The translations under genes were made by a program, and so were the position numbers. The notes beneath the pieces were generated by a model. It had not been told where the DNA came from. It saw only the letters and a program-made list of their open reading frames with translations, and did not search any database. A stretch of 64,000 nt of DNA from Sialis fuliginosa (taxonomy: Eukaryota > Arthropoda > Insecta > Megaloptera > Sialidae), in the NCBI GenBank assembly GCA_961205875.1, contig OY540812.1, positions 15,810,001-15,874,000 on the forward strand, read 5' to 3'. Below, one piece after another: positions 48,940-61,269 of this stretch. How positions within the stretch are numbered: position 1 is the first letter of the stretch; the number at the start of each line of letters is the position of its first letter.

Positions 48940-49212
48940 TACCGCAGCTCATTTACAGTTTTATTAAAAATATTCTCCTTTAGGTCATTAATGGTTTGTG
49001 GATTATTAGCGTAGGCTTTTTCCTTCAAATAATCCCAAAGAAAAAAATCCAGAGGCATTATTATATCACACGATCTCGGTAGCCAATTAACATCTTCTCG
49101 TTGACAAATTATTCGATTACCAAAATCGATTATGCAAAGGGTCGACTGTACATATTGTTAGATATGTGAAATGTGGCACCGTCTTGTTAAAACCATATGT
49201 TATGCGTAATAG
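48940..49212 (-). pseudogene. mariner/IS630-type transposase relic, minus strand
   Basis: Read on the minus strand: WF, stop, QDGATFHISN (the WFQQDGA catalytic block), then NEKMLIGYRDR, CLWIFFFG in a shifted frame, then AYANNPQTINDLKENIFNK. This order is the second half of a Tc1/mariner DDE transposase (Q-D-GAT block, then PRS.DL.PLDYFLWG, then K.YANKPQTI.DLK.NI). Stops and frameshifts interrupt it. The N-terminal HTH region is missing. Homology by motif, not by search. Confidence 0.7.
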
Positions 49213-49510
49213 ATTAATTTCTCGACGAGGAGATGTTAATTGGCCACCGAGATCATGTGATCTAATGCCTCTGAATTATTTTTTTTTGGGGGGGGGGGGG
49301 GGGTTATTTGAAGAAAAAAGCCTACGCTAATAAGCCGCAAACCAAGCATGACCTTAAGGAGAACATTTCTAATGAAATTACTGCAAATAAGCTGCAATAA
49401 AGACAAAACGTTATCGAAATTTTTAACAAAAGATTGGAGGCACGCAGAGCTAAAGGAGACCACTTAACGGATATCTTTTTTCATTATGCTTCCATGTTTC
49501 CACTTTTAAA
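49204..49510 (+). pseudogene. mariner/IS630-type transposase relic, plus strand
   Basis: Reads NRLISRRGDVNWPPRSCDL, then MPLNYFFLG, a poly-G run that breaks the frame (49288-49303), then YLKKKAYANKPQTKHDLKEN and, after an in-frame TAA, RQNVIEIFNKRLEARRAKG and GDHLTDIFFHY. WPPRSCDL.PL(D/N)YF(L)WG carries the third catalytic position region of the DDE triad, and the tail is the usual C-terminus. It begins almost where the minus-strand relic ends, so two copies or one rearranged copy meet head to head. Non-functional. Confidence 0.75.
49288..49303 (+). repeat. Poly-G run (16 G)
   Basis: Sixteen consecutive G follow a T-run inside the transposase relic, where the family has FLWGYLK. The run causes the frame break and is prone to length error in sequencing. 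Confidence 0.85.
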
Positions 49511-50356
49511 TAAAAACATTTTAACATTCAAAGTAATTTATTTGTTTTAATACGAATTTAAAAATTAACCTTCTATTTTGACACCCTTTACATAATAAAA
49601 ACACGGTCTGTTATTACAACCTGTAGAGACAAAATGAAGATGCTAAGTTATTATACAATCATCAATCAAAACTAATTACTCTTTGCTCCCGTTTTAAATC
49701 TTATATATTTTTTCATGAATATTTAAGATCAGATTTTTAGATAAGCGAGTTTATATGATTTTTTTTAATTAGGTTACATAAAATAACTGAGGGCGTTTTA
49801 TTTTAACACATCATGGTTAATACAAATGAATAAAGTACGCATTAGAATTTTAATTATATTCTTCAATCTAACGCAAAGTAAAAAATACAAACTAACTTAA
49901 ATATTTATACATACTATCTACTTAAATACAACAAGTTATGTACATTCATTAATATAGGTGATCTATATATTTTTACAATAGCCACATTCAAATAACAAAA
50001 TTGGTAAAGAATATAATCAATCACGACCATTTTAATTAACAAATGTCCACATAACAATATCAGAATGTCCATAGCATAATTCACATCCGAATTCAAATGA
50101 TACGTGACCGCCCTTTCTCTCCCCCCCCCCCCCCCCACTCCATAGTGAAACCCACCCACACCGTATTACTTAATTACACGTCTGTATGTATAACAAAAAG
50201 TGATTCTGAGCGCACGCAAATCGTAAATTAACAGCAGAAAGTTTGTACGTATGTAACGTACATGCATGCAGGGACGGAAACAGATGTGGTTTCAGAAATA
50301 AGTTTCTCGAATTATAGTCGTGATTTGCGATCCATACCACTGACAGAATTCAGCAG
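49511..50356. other. A+T-rich stretch with poly-C run
   Basis: A run of 16 C at 50121-50136 follows CCCTTTCTCT. Otherwise featureless. The Gly-rich frame on the minus strand is an artefact of this run. Confidence 0.6.
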
Positions 50357-50886
50357 ATAAGGTACTGGCACCAGTCTTGAATATGACCCCTGAATTATAA
50401 ATATTTGTTGATATTTGATTACTGCCATTTCTGAATATTTATCTATATACATTTAACTGTCTTACAGCGGTGATTTGATGACAATCGGCCAATAGGTGAG
50501 GAAATGGTGGACATGTTAAATTTATTTATTAATTATTATATTATCATAGCAACTGCTTCACATTGTTTCAAATTTGACTATTCTTTCTTTTATATCTTTT
50601 GTGTCGTAGTACTTATTATCATTTTGTAATCATTAGTTAGTGTCCACCACTGCGTGCTCATTACCGGTTTTACTTTATCCATTACTAAAGAAAAAACAAA
50701 ACAAAATAAAAGGCTATAATTTAAAAAATAGACTATACTTGCGGACTTTGGTGATTAAATTGATAAAATAAAGAGTTACTTGTTTTATTAGTAACATGAG
50801 TTCATGAGAATTACAAAAAAGAAGCCCGTCAATCACTACAGTAAACCTCGCTCGTATAGCGGTCATAACTGGTGCCAATACCTCAT
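50357..50886 (+). mobile_element. AGGTACTGGCACCAGT MITE family, long copy (~530 bp)
   Basis: The left end AAGGTACTGGCACCAGTCTTG and the right end, inverted, GAGGTATTGGCACCAGTTATG match over about 20 bp. Internal blocks ATTTGATTACTGCC, TTTGATGACAATCGG, TTTATTTATTAATTAT and TTTTGTGTCGTAGTACTTAT recur, inverted, in the copy at 62520-62821. No transposase. Confidence 0.7.
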
Positions 50887-53800
50887 GCAAATCTTATTTC
50901 TTTGTAACTGCTTGTATTTGATAAAATATAAAAAATATGTAAGCTCTAATTTTTTTTAGAATTTTCATATTGATCTGATTTTTTTTAAATGTCAGAAATA
51001 CTTCAGATCAAAAATTCGATTTTATACATATCTCTAGTAATTAAATACCGTTTGTAATATTTATCTACGATATATAAAGAGATATGGATGCATGTAAATA
51101 TTATTATAACAACAAACTCGCAAATACAATCGTTTAAAATCATTTTAAATTTAAAGCTTTGTACAAAAAATATTTACTAGATCAAATTTCATCCTTTTCT
51201 TTTAATCATCACTTCAAAAAAACTTTTTAGAAATTATTAATAAATTATTGAAATAAGCATTGCAAATGAAATTAATATAGGTAGTTGTAAAATAATGCAT
51301 TGTATACTTTTTCATGTAACTAATTGATTAACTATTTATAGGAATTTTCACGTTCTTGAATCGAGATTTGTGAATAAGAAATGTAACAATTTGTATGGCT
51401 ATTATAAATTTAATATTAATTATAAATTATTCAGGTGTTTTGAGCACTGGGTATTTAATTAATATCATTATCATGATATGTTCAGAATTCAGAAGTATTC
51501 ACTACCTTAAAATTTATTGTAACTGCTGACAAATTTCAAAATGTACAAATCAATTTAATTAATTGGTATGTTACTGTGGCGATGTTCAATCATCTGGTCA
51601 TCTGCAGAATCAGATAAATGGGAATTTAAGATGACAATCAAAATGTTAAGTAACAAAAAAATGTCAATCCTACTTTAAAAAAGTTATGTTATGTAAAATT
51701 AGGTAAATTAAAAAAAATATATCTTGAAAAGAAAATATAAAAATTGTATCTTTTGAAATTTTTTGAATATTAAAAAAAAAACATATTTTTCGGCCAATAA
51801 AAACTCTCGAATGAAAAATATTTTAATCTAAAGGTATTATAGGTTTTTAATACAATTTTTTATCATCTAAGAATTCAGTTAAACTTTCACTATATACATC
51901 CCTGTGCGATGATACGTTTTTACATATATTCTGCGTTTATTGATGTGAGGATAAGTCGTGGAATTAAAGGCAAAAACTACATATTCATGAATGGATTTCC
52001 ACAGTAATCGAAAATGTAAATAATAGATCTGCACATAGAAATTATACAAGTATGTAAAATTACAGTTCCCTTTTTTAGTAAGAATGAGAACCAAAATTAT
52101 TAAATATAAAAATAATTATTCATTAAAAATACTGAAGAATATTATAGAAAGAATAATGATTATTTTTAGAATACATTATTAAATAAATACTAGGTATACA
52201 TAACTAGAATTTTCCCGCGACTTAAAAATAACAACACGGCCAGCTAAATGTCACATCCCCATCGGCACTAATGATTGTTTAATTACACTAGTACCTATCA
52301 CAAGTACCACTATTTTTTGCCTTTCATTTTTACATACAGTAATTTTTATTAGAATAAATCAGTTATCAAATTTTCTTAATACGAACCTAGCTAATTATTC
52401 AATATAAACTGGTTTAATTATTTCAATATTACAATTACTTTTAATTTTTGTTTTCATTTTAATGTATATAACTAACAGAAAACATTAATTGTAATTTTTT
52501 ATTAAAACGAGCCAATTGTAAACCAATTATCATACAACCTAAATAAATCCTAGAATCTTTAGTTATTGAAAAAGTTCCCAAAAAATCAAATCAACAATTA
52601 TATAAGAAATAATTGTCCAAATAGTTTAAATTTAAAATGTCTACTTATTTCATTTGTACTTAATTAAGAATATCTCTACATTGTACATAAGTAAATGATT
52701 CTATATTCCTGTTTTAACGCAATTAATCTTTTGTATAAGACTAAAATAAAGAATCATACTAACTACCTGTCTATACCAAAGAATACGACCGTACAAAAAT
52801 ATACTCTTTTGTAGTATAAATGATTACTTGAAGACGTAACTTTCCATAAGTATGCATCACAATTTGATACTAACAAGAATACCGTACAATACCTATCAAG
52901 TTTGTTAACCTCTGGTTTAGTGTAACGAACGTCAGCAAGTGATCAAACAAGCCATCTTTGCAATTTTCTCTTTGGAACACGAGATCATTATTTGAGACTC
53001 TTTTCTTGTTGCAAACGCTTTCAGTACTTCGTCCGTTTTCCGCAGAAAGCCTTAAAGGAATTCTTCAATTTATTCAGGTGATTACTTTTCAATTTGAAAA
53101 TAGTTTTCCTTATAAACGGTTCTTTCAGAAAGAAGATTGATTACTTTGCTACATACAAATCGAAAGTTACACAAATCGATTTGTCTTTGCGCATAATGAG
53201 TTTAAAAACTAAATAACCAATTAACTTTTTATTTGTAAAAGTGAACTATATAGTTTTGATCCTGTAAATGTTTCGAAAAATAAACGATAAAATATAGAAT
53301 CATTTATATTTCAAAGAAACAGAAGAATATATCTACGAAAATATTGGAAAATGTATCTTTATAGATAAACATTTGTTTTAAAATTATTGCAAGAGTCGGA
53401 AGTTATAATATTTAGTTATAATTTCTGCTAGAAATATTGCTGTATTTATTTAAATATATCTCAAATAAATTTCGCAGATTTGGAACATGCATATTATATA
53501 TGTAAATATACTACGAGATAGCTATTATCTTTTTTATAACATATAAGTAAAACAATTTGTTAGATAAATATTCAAACCAACAAAATAATAAAACTCGGGT
53601 AATATTCAAACTTTTTCTGTCCACTATATAAAAACCACAAGAAAATAATAAACCAATCATACTTCTTAAAAAAAAAATATTCACTCCCTAGTTTTAATAT
53701 AAAAAAAGTTTCAAGGATAAAAGTATTAACGAAATATTTCCAACTGCCCAAGTTTTATCATAGTATTTGCCCTATTTTACTAATCGCAACTCAAAACTGT

Positions 53801-54429
53801 ATCATCTAATTGTAATGTCCCTCGAGTCCAAACTGTCAACAACAAGAAACTAATATTTGTGCGAAATTATCTTTGTTGTTTTTCCGTATTAAAACTTGAA
53901 TTTATCATATCGTGCGTTCGCAGGGAAACTTTCCGAGATTTCTCAAACTGACAACCGTACCTTCCTATTTGAGAGTAAAGATGTATCCCCAGAGATATTT
54001 TATGACAGAGCGCAAACTTTTTAAGAACGAACATATTATAAAAGATGATAAGTCATTTAGCTTAATTTAACCTTGGTGTCTTATAGCGTCTTGGCCTGAG
54101 CTAGGATCTTATATAATACACATATATTTTGTGTCTATATACTCTTACAAATACTCGTTAAACAATTAGCTGTTACTAATATATCGATATTACATTTTTC
54201 ATATTTCTAGTTAATTATTATTAAATTGTTGGTGCAACAACATTATAAGTTTCCATTGCTGTAACTTAATTTAACGCGTATATAAGAATAGTATTTATAA
54301 TGTAGTTTACAATTCTAAAAAGAAAGAAGAAACGATAGTCTATATACTTTTTTTTTATTATCGTAAGACCTCATTATCCATTGCAATAACATGAAAAACT
54401 TATAGCTCGGGAAACGGTCCGTCAGCTGT
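50887..54429. other. Long A+T-rich stretch, nothing recognised
   Basis: Over 3.5 kb without element ends, tandem repeats or credible frames that I could find. Confidence 0.5.
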
Positions 54430-54957
54430 TTTTTCGTGGCATGTTGATAATCCTGGCGCCTATTAGCCGGCAGGCTTCTGGTACGACGGCATCCCACCTT
54501 GGGAGCTCGCGATTCGCATTAAAACTAATGTCATTCCGCGCCGTCCGTGTCGCTGCCGTCGCCTCCTCGTCAACTTTTTTAAATTACCATTGTGAAATGA
54601 GTCGAATGTATACGAAGAAATGGGATTATCCTTACATAGTACATGTAACCGTACTTGTGCGCCAATTTAAGTTAATTTCAAATTACTTTTCAAAGAATTT
54701 CCATTTCTGTATGCTTGACTCTTTAATTTGGTCTACAGAGACTGGCAATGTATATATGGTTATATTGCTCAACTTTTTTCCTACTTCTTCCTCCTCTTTT
54801 TTGGTCTTGCACTGTGGAAAAGTTTGCGATTTATGGGAAACGACGGCCCATTTGTGATTTGTAGAGGTGGTGTGAAAAATTGTAATGGCTCGTCTGATTC
54901 CATTTTAACATTTTCTTTATTTTTAGATTATACCCCAGAACGTTCGTTTTCGTGAAA
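54430..54957 (+). other. GC-elevated island with a 138-codon open frame
   Basis: The ATG at 54441 opens the longest frame in the window (to 54857), overlapped by another at 54728-54955. The 5' part (54440-54575) is GC-rich (CTGGCGCCTATTAGCCGGC, CCGCGCCGTCCGTGTCGCTG). The predicted protein is Ala/Ser-rich, then Phe/Leu/Ser-rich, with no domain that I recognise. There is no poly-A signal or splice context to support it. It may be a promoter-type island with a chance frame. Confidence 0.2.
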
Positions 54958-56063
54958 TTTTACGACCAACTTTCAGGGTTTGTTCCAAGTTACTCTTTTA
55001 AGTAATCAGACAAAATATATTCTCGCTCTAACTCATAGTTTTAAAAATAAACTAAACGATCTTTTACTTTACATTGATAAATAAAACATATTATAATGTA
55101 TATCAAAGGTAAATCACCACATTAAATTTTCAGCAAATATACATATAATTATAGGTACATAAATTTAACATATAGTAACAATATTTATTGACGATAATCG
55201 TTCATCAGATTTTCATACATACATGACTTGTGTGTAGATGTGCTATAATACTATAAAAGAGCTAATTTAGTATACAAAGTCCAATTAGATATTAGTTAAC
55301 ACATAAAACATTCATAAAAAGCATTACATCAATACTGTAACAAAACTATTTATATTAATTGCGCTTGTAAGCATGAGAAGAATTTTATAAATATATACAT
55401 TCTTTTCACGACGCTTATAAAAGTATAAATGAATACATGAAAATGAACTTTTCGTTCATAACATAAAAAAAGTAAACAACATACTTCAAAGACAATGCAC
55501 ATACATTAAACTTTTGATTACGGAACGTTTTAACTATTTACATATCTCGTATAATTATTTCTATATAACATTAAAAACAAATAACACACAATAATTACAT
55601 GACGTCAGTATATTTCTGAAGTATAAAAATAGAACCGAGATAAACATCATTCCTTCATAGAAATTCTCATACGAATAAACAACAGTCATTCTTTACATTT
55701 CATCATTTCCATACTCCATTTATATCATTTTCTGTAGATAGAAAGGAAACAATGCTATTATACACATAGCATTCCATTATCCTGTTTTCAACGCAAAGCT
55801 CAGATCGAAAGAGAGCTCTTCTATTTCTTGGTAGATTACTGTGGGTCAACATTGGATTCCTTTTGTTATGAAACCAATATTGCAAATCATTCCACGAGAA
55901 TAATTATTATCCGTCATATATTGATTATAAATGAAAAATATATATAAAACACAAATTACTGACCTATTTTTATTTAAAAAAAAAAACATAGTTATAAAAT
56001 AATAAATACATTTTATTAATCATTTATATCAAATCATTTTTTAGTTTATTTTTTACAAAAGCG
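54958..56063. other. A+T-rich stretch, nothing recognised
   Basis: No gene, element end or tandem repeat seen. Confidence 0.5.
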
Positions 56064-56170
56064 GAATGAGATCGTCTTAAATTTTGACGAGATGAGACCG
56101 AGATGATATCAACTTTGTTTTTAAATATTGCCGAGAGTCCTATCAATTATTAGTATTATTCTAGGTTCGT
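56064..56170 (+). repeat. GACGAGAT dispersed repeat, copy 2
   Basis: 'taaattttgacgagatgagac', 'ccgagatgatatcaactttg', 'ccgagagtcc' and 'ttctaggttcg' follow the order of 46909-47060, with deletions. Confidence 0.5.
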
Positions 56171-56245
56171 TGGTGACTGACTATGAGTGTTTTATAAAAA
56201 CAAAATAAAATTCGCACGAAACTTTTCTCGGTTTCGGTCACGTGT

Positions 56246-56305
56246 AATGAGGTGTTTACACCAAACAGACAAAACAGCAACACGCTGTTTTTTGACAAAA
56301 TAGCA
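56246..56305 (+). repeat. AACAGCAACA repeat, copy 2
   Basis: GGTGTTTACACC, 'aaaacagcaacacgctg' and TTTTTTGACAAAA match the left half of 13875-13993. The partner arm of the hairpin is not seen here. Confidence 0.45.
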
Positions 56306-59300
56306 ACAAAATTGTCTTTTTAATATAAACTTAACGGCATAAGATACAAAATCGAAACGAAATTGTCGGTTTTTAAATTTATATAGACTTAAACCGAATT
56401 GGCAGTAATAAATCAGGAACGAGGGGATATGTACCTGTATTTCGTTTCGTGTGAAGTCCTATAAATAAATATTTTAAAAAATTGAACGTGTAAGAAAACT
56501 CATACCTACGTGAAAATTATAGCTAGCAAAAGTACGAAAGTAAATCAACATTTAACAGTTTCCATCGATTTTTGTTTGAAAAGACACATAAAATACAACA
56601 AAACCGTTTATAATAATAAATATTGTAAAATCAAGAAATCTAATATCGTACAATGAAAAATTATTTATTCAAAATGTAAACGTCAAAATTAATATATAAA
56701 ATATTGCATTTTCTTCCCCTAAACAACATCAAACAAGTTCTACGAAAGGCAATACAGAGATATTTTATCAGTTATATGACAGTGAAAACATCTCTTACAA
56801 AACGTATTTAATTATTTCTCTCAATCTATCTTCATAAGTCTTCAGTACATCCCTTTTCTAAAACACCTGTTCACTGTTCGTACACAGAATCAAGTAGGTA
56901 GTGGTAGTAGGCTGTTCACGCCGTTTCGGGACGATCCCCACTTCCAGTGCAGTAACGGATTTAACTTGAATAGTATTTACGTAAGTAATTATCATTCTCG
57001 GAGAATTTAAGTTCAAACAACGAATTTTTATTTTTATTTAAAAAAAACTTTAGGTATTTCTTTTTTTAATGTTTTCAGCCCTAAGAAATAACTTTCAAAA
57101 CCAATGATAGAGACTTTACCCATCATTTTTTGTAAAAAAAATCCAGAAACAGAATTTTATTTGTGACAACAAAAACTGCGATCAATTTGTTACTTTTTCA
57201 CCTTGTTGCCTACATTGCCTACAAATATGATTTCAGTATATAATATATTTAAGTTGTATTCTACTTATATAACTAATATTTGTACATACATATTATTCTG
57301 CAATGATGTTCTAAGGCGAGGTTGTCAATGTAATAAAATAATAATTCTAAAAATCAATCAAGCATCCATTTGAATCTATTACCAGAGATTTATTATGTAT
57401 TATGGAAGTACCTACCAAACCATCGCGTAAAATATTGTTTCAATTCAAAACCTATAATTTAGTTACATAACGCATAATGAAGAATTTACACCACAATAAC
57501 AAAAACGAAATAGCGTTCGTTAAAAATATGAAAACTAATGTAATAGTAAAATTCATGTTTATATTAACATTAAATTATAACGAAACTCCAAGTTTATCAA
57601 TACAAAAATATATCTATTGTAAATTATACCTAGTATTTTTAAAATTTATACTGCAATATATCTTATATCTTCAGACTTTTTAAAATACACTAGTTACTGA
57701 CTTTAAAAATTCAATTAACTACTACCAACAGATTCAAAAAATATGCCTACATAATCTACACAAATAATAAAAAAATTCCAATTAAAAGTTACACTTACAA
57801 AACTTCAACTGTATAGAATATATAGATTGACAGCATAGATTGTTTGAATCAACAAAATACCTGTATGAAATATGTCAACGTACATTTTGATCAAGCTTTT
57901 ATGATTCTCTATATTCTCCGCCACTGGCAGGAAGCAATCGTTTGATGGGAAGCTACTGCTGCTGACTTGTTTACATTTCTGCGTGTATTGACACGACATA
58001 CAACTTCAGTGAGTAATTTCGTTGCCGCTGAAGAAGTTGAAACTCTTATTTAAATAAATATTATCTTGTTTACCAAGCATATTGGCAAAATTGAAGAGAT
58101 ACTACAACAATCCATTGAAGGCGGCGAAGTCTCTTTACAGACTCGCAATTCTGTTACGCAAAATAAAAACTTTATAGAATACGAAACACGTTTATTTCAG
58201 TTTGAACGTTTTATTGTACCATAAATATTTTCTATTCTTATTAATTTCTCGGTGTATAAGTTTCCATTTTCTTTAAGATTTTAATCAAAGAGAACATAAA
58301 ACGGTTATTGACTGTTGAAAACCGTACAAGCCTAAACAATTGAGGAAATCGATGTTTTATAAATAAACTATTGCAGTTAAAATAAATAATTTTTTTATCT
58401 AGAAAAAAATAACAAAAAAAATAAGTTCAAACGTTTTAGCACCTGAACTACGCATATTCTCATAGGGATAAAATTATATGTAACATGTCAAAAAATTGAA
58501 TATGTCCCTGAAAACCCCTAAAATGCGGCCCACGGCCTAAATTTTCCAACTGATTCTATTAAAATATAAAATGGAATTTTATAAAACATTACAAATTTTG
58601 AAAGTATAAAATACATAAATAGTTCCTCCCAAAAGATGCCTTTCATTTTAAAAAAAAATAATTTTTGCATTTAAAAATAATCTAAAAATAATGTATTTTT
58701 TGTTAATTTTTGTAAATTAATAAAAGAAATATAAAATTTGATGTAATTTTCATATTTATCAACATATTTATTGCCCGCTGATTTTTTTCTTTTTTTTACT
58801 CGAAAAAGATAGACTTTTTCTGGATTGAATTGGACATCACCTTAGTAAAACATTCATTTAATATTTCCCATTACCATTTATCAACGATTAATATTTCATA
58901 ATATATCCCCCTATAACATTACCAGCCCCTATAAGATGGTACATTATCAATTAAACAAAGGGTCCGATACACAATACCGGATTTTTGGCAATACTAGCGT
59001 ATTCCAAAATGCAGAAGAAATTGAAAGGAAAGAATAATAGACAAAGAGCTTAGATTTATAATATGTAAGCTATGAGCAACACTACTAACTACTTACTACC
59101 CCAAAGTTCTATAAAATATAACAAATCCCACAATACCCTGAAGCATTTGTGAGAAAACCGTAATTATTGTTTATTCTATTTTTAAAATAATATTTAGTTA
59201 AGAAATTTTAAAATGTACAATCTTTTATTTTCATTTCAATGTGGTTTAATATAAAAGAAAGAAAAAGTGTATAAATTAAGCTAAGACAAACCATATTTAC

Positions 59301-59734
59301 ATTAAAAATAATTAAATATTTTACAAAACGTCATTTTCATCGTAAAATATTATGATTAATGTATTTAGCTTTTAATAAATCAATTATAAAGTAGAAATAC
59401 GTTCAAATTCTCAATATATTTTCTATTGAATCTTATAACCTGCGCCAATACAAAGTTTTATGAAAACCATAAATTTTCTAGTATGTCTTCTTTTTAAACC
59501 AAGACTCATGGATGTACAGTATAGGTATATATAGTACCTATATAAAAGTTATTACGGCACTTTTATACAAAAATATGAATTTCAAAAATCATTCGTATAT
59601 CGATTGTAGAAAAATAGCGTATAGAAACAACTAAATAATTAAATTATTACTCGGTATTACAAAAAACCTCTAGCTTGCAAAGACTATGAATAGCATGGTA
59701 TCGAATTTTGTTGTATTTTCTTTGGAATTGAGAA
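56306..59734. other. Long A+T-rich stretch
   Basis: CTAAAATGCGGCCCACGGCC at 58517 resembles the inner part of a hAT terminus but is isolated. No genes. Confidence 0.45.
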
Positions 59735-59905
59735 AAAAAAACTATAAAAGACAGACTCTGACCATACAAGATTATTTTCATAAATCATTGTTTGAATACC
59801 GAATAAATGATACAACAGTCATATTATTTTGATACCCCGTTTAAAGTATTTGCCACTTAGCAAACATTCATTTTCTTTATCATACCGGGCATATAACTTG
59901 TTGAA
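59735..59905 (+). repeat. CTCTGACCATACAAGAT dispersed repeat, copy 2
   Basis: 'gactctgaccatacaagat', 'attttcataaatca', 'gataccccgtttaaagt' and 'ataccgggcatata' parallel the foldback spacer at 6700-6915. Confidence 0.6.
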
Positions 59906-60570
59906 ATATAACAATAATATTGTTGAATTTATGTTATAACGAAATTTCTTCACGATCAAACGGAAATAAAATCTTCAATTTTACATGCATTTTGTAGATA
60001 CAGTGAAACAATAAAATTCATAAAAATTTTAAAATAAATATGTATCTACATTATCTAGAAAATTAAAAGAAATGGTTAAAATATATGTGCATGCACTATG
60101 TGCCAGTATCGCCAATTTCGTTGCTGAAAATGATATCGTAAAATATTGGCATTCTCAGATAATCCAATAACTTTTTAATTTTGCTAATGGATAATTCGTG
60201 CCGACGACGCAAACATAGATTCTGCATTCATTTAGATTTACAAATACGGTATTAAGAAAGAAATGAACTAAAAGCGTTCGTCTATAAATCAGTTTAATTT
60301 CATTAAATACTACATTGACAAATCGTAGTATATTCATACATGCATATTTTGTATATCTTAAAATAGAGTTCGATTTGAGATATTGTGACTTATGAAATTA
60401 ATGATTATTATCTATTACATTTACTATACTCGTAAATATTCATATTAAACCTTATAGCAAGACATGGATTTTCGAAAACAAATATATAATACAAGTAGTT
60501 ATATATATAATATAATGTAGATATGTTTTATTTCGTATTATTATTAGTATTTGGTATAATACATGTATTA

Positions 60571-60709
60571 CAGTAATCGTTCCATTTATTAACGCGTAAA
60601 AAACGCGTAAATGGAGCAATAGAAATTGTTCCATTACGTTTTGTTTTTAAGTTTTCCCACTCTTTTGCAACCACGTAAAAGTGAATTCGCATAAACGGAG
60701 AGATTACTG
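60571..60709. mobile_element. Short pogo/Tigger-like MITE, 139 bp
   Basis: CAGTAATCGTTCCATTTATTAACGCG on the left and, inverted, CAGTAATCTCTCCGTTTATGCG on the right. CAGT(A)A(T)..TC.. ends are typical of pogo/Tigger MITEs. TA precedes the left end, but CA follows the right, so the target duplication is imperfect. Confidence 0.5.
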
Positions 60710-61055
60710 CATATGTACATGAGAAAACAAAATAAATAAAAACATGAACTGTAAAACAATCTATAAAGGGACACATATCTTCGTAAAGGAATGTTTTTCC
60801 TATAGAAAATTTAATGCTCTACAAAAATGATTCTATAAAAATTTTCACGTAGCATACGCGGTTTTTGATATATGTATTTAGAAGAAAAAGATTTCAGAAT
60901 AACACCCTTCCCCTCTTGAAACCAAAGAACAATATTTTCTCTGCTTTCAGAACATAGCTTCCCCTGTCCTTTGGATGGCATATCTGATTATTAGAAATAT
61001 GATAACAAAAACAACAAAAAAAGAACTTTAAATCAGTGTAATTCTTTCATGCCTA

Positions 61056-61267
61056 CACTGGTAGAAACGATAACTTCGGCCAAGAAATCATTATTTTATA
61101 TATAACGAAAACAATATTTTCTTAATATAAGTAATATACTCTTACTCCAACTATGGACAAAACAATATTACAGTTGGATTAAGAGTATATTACTTATATT
61201 AAGAAAATAGTGTTTTCGTTATATATAAAACAATGATTTCTTGGTTCGAATTAATTTTTTACCTGTG
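61056..61267. mobile_element. 212-bp hairpin MITE with TA duplication
   Basis: Ends CACTGGTAGAAA and, inverted, CACAGGTAAAAA are flanked by TA on both sides (61054-61055 and 61268-61269). The inner arms (61080-61152 and 61172-61244) are 73 bp with only three mismatches and a 19-base loop. The low arm divergence suggests either recent insertion or that the fold is maintained. Confidence 0.75.
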
Positions 61268-61269
61268 TA

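Noticed and set aside
49914-50159. Gly-rich N-terminal frame on the minus strand
   Set aside because: The Gly stretch is the 16-C run read on the other strand.
56895-56920. let-7-like string GGTAGTGGTAGTAGGCTG
   Set aside because: Seed and remaining positions do not match let-7, and there is no precursor hairpin.
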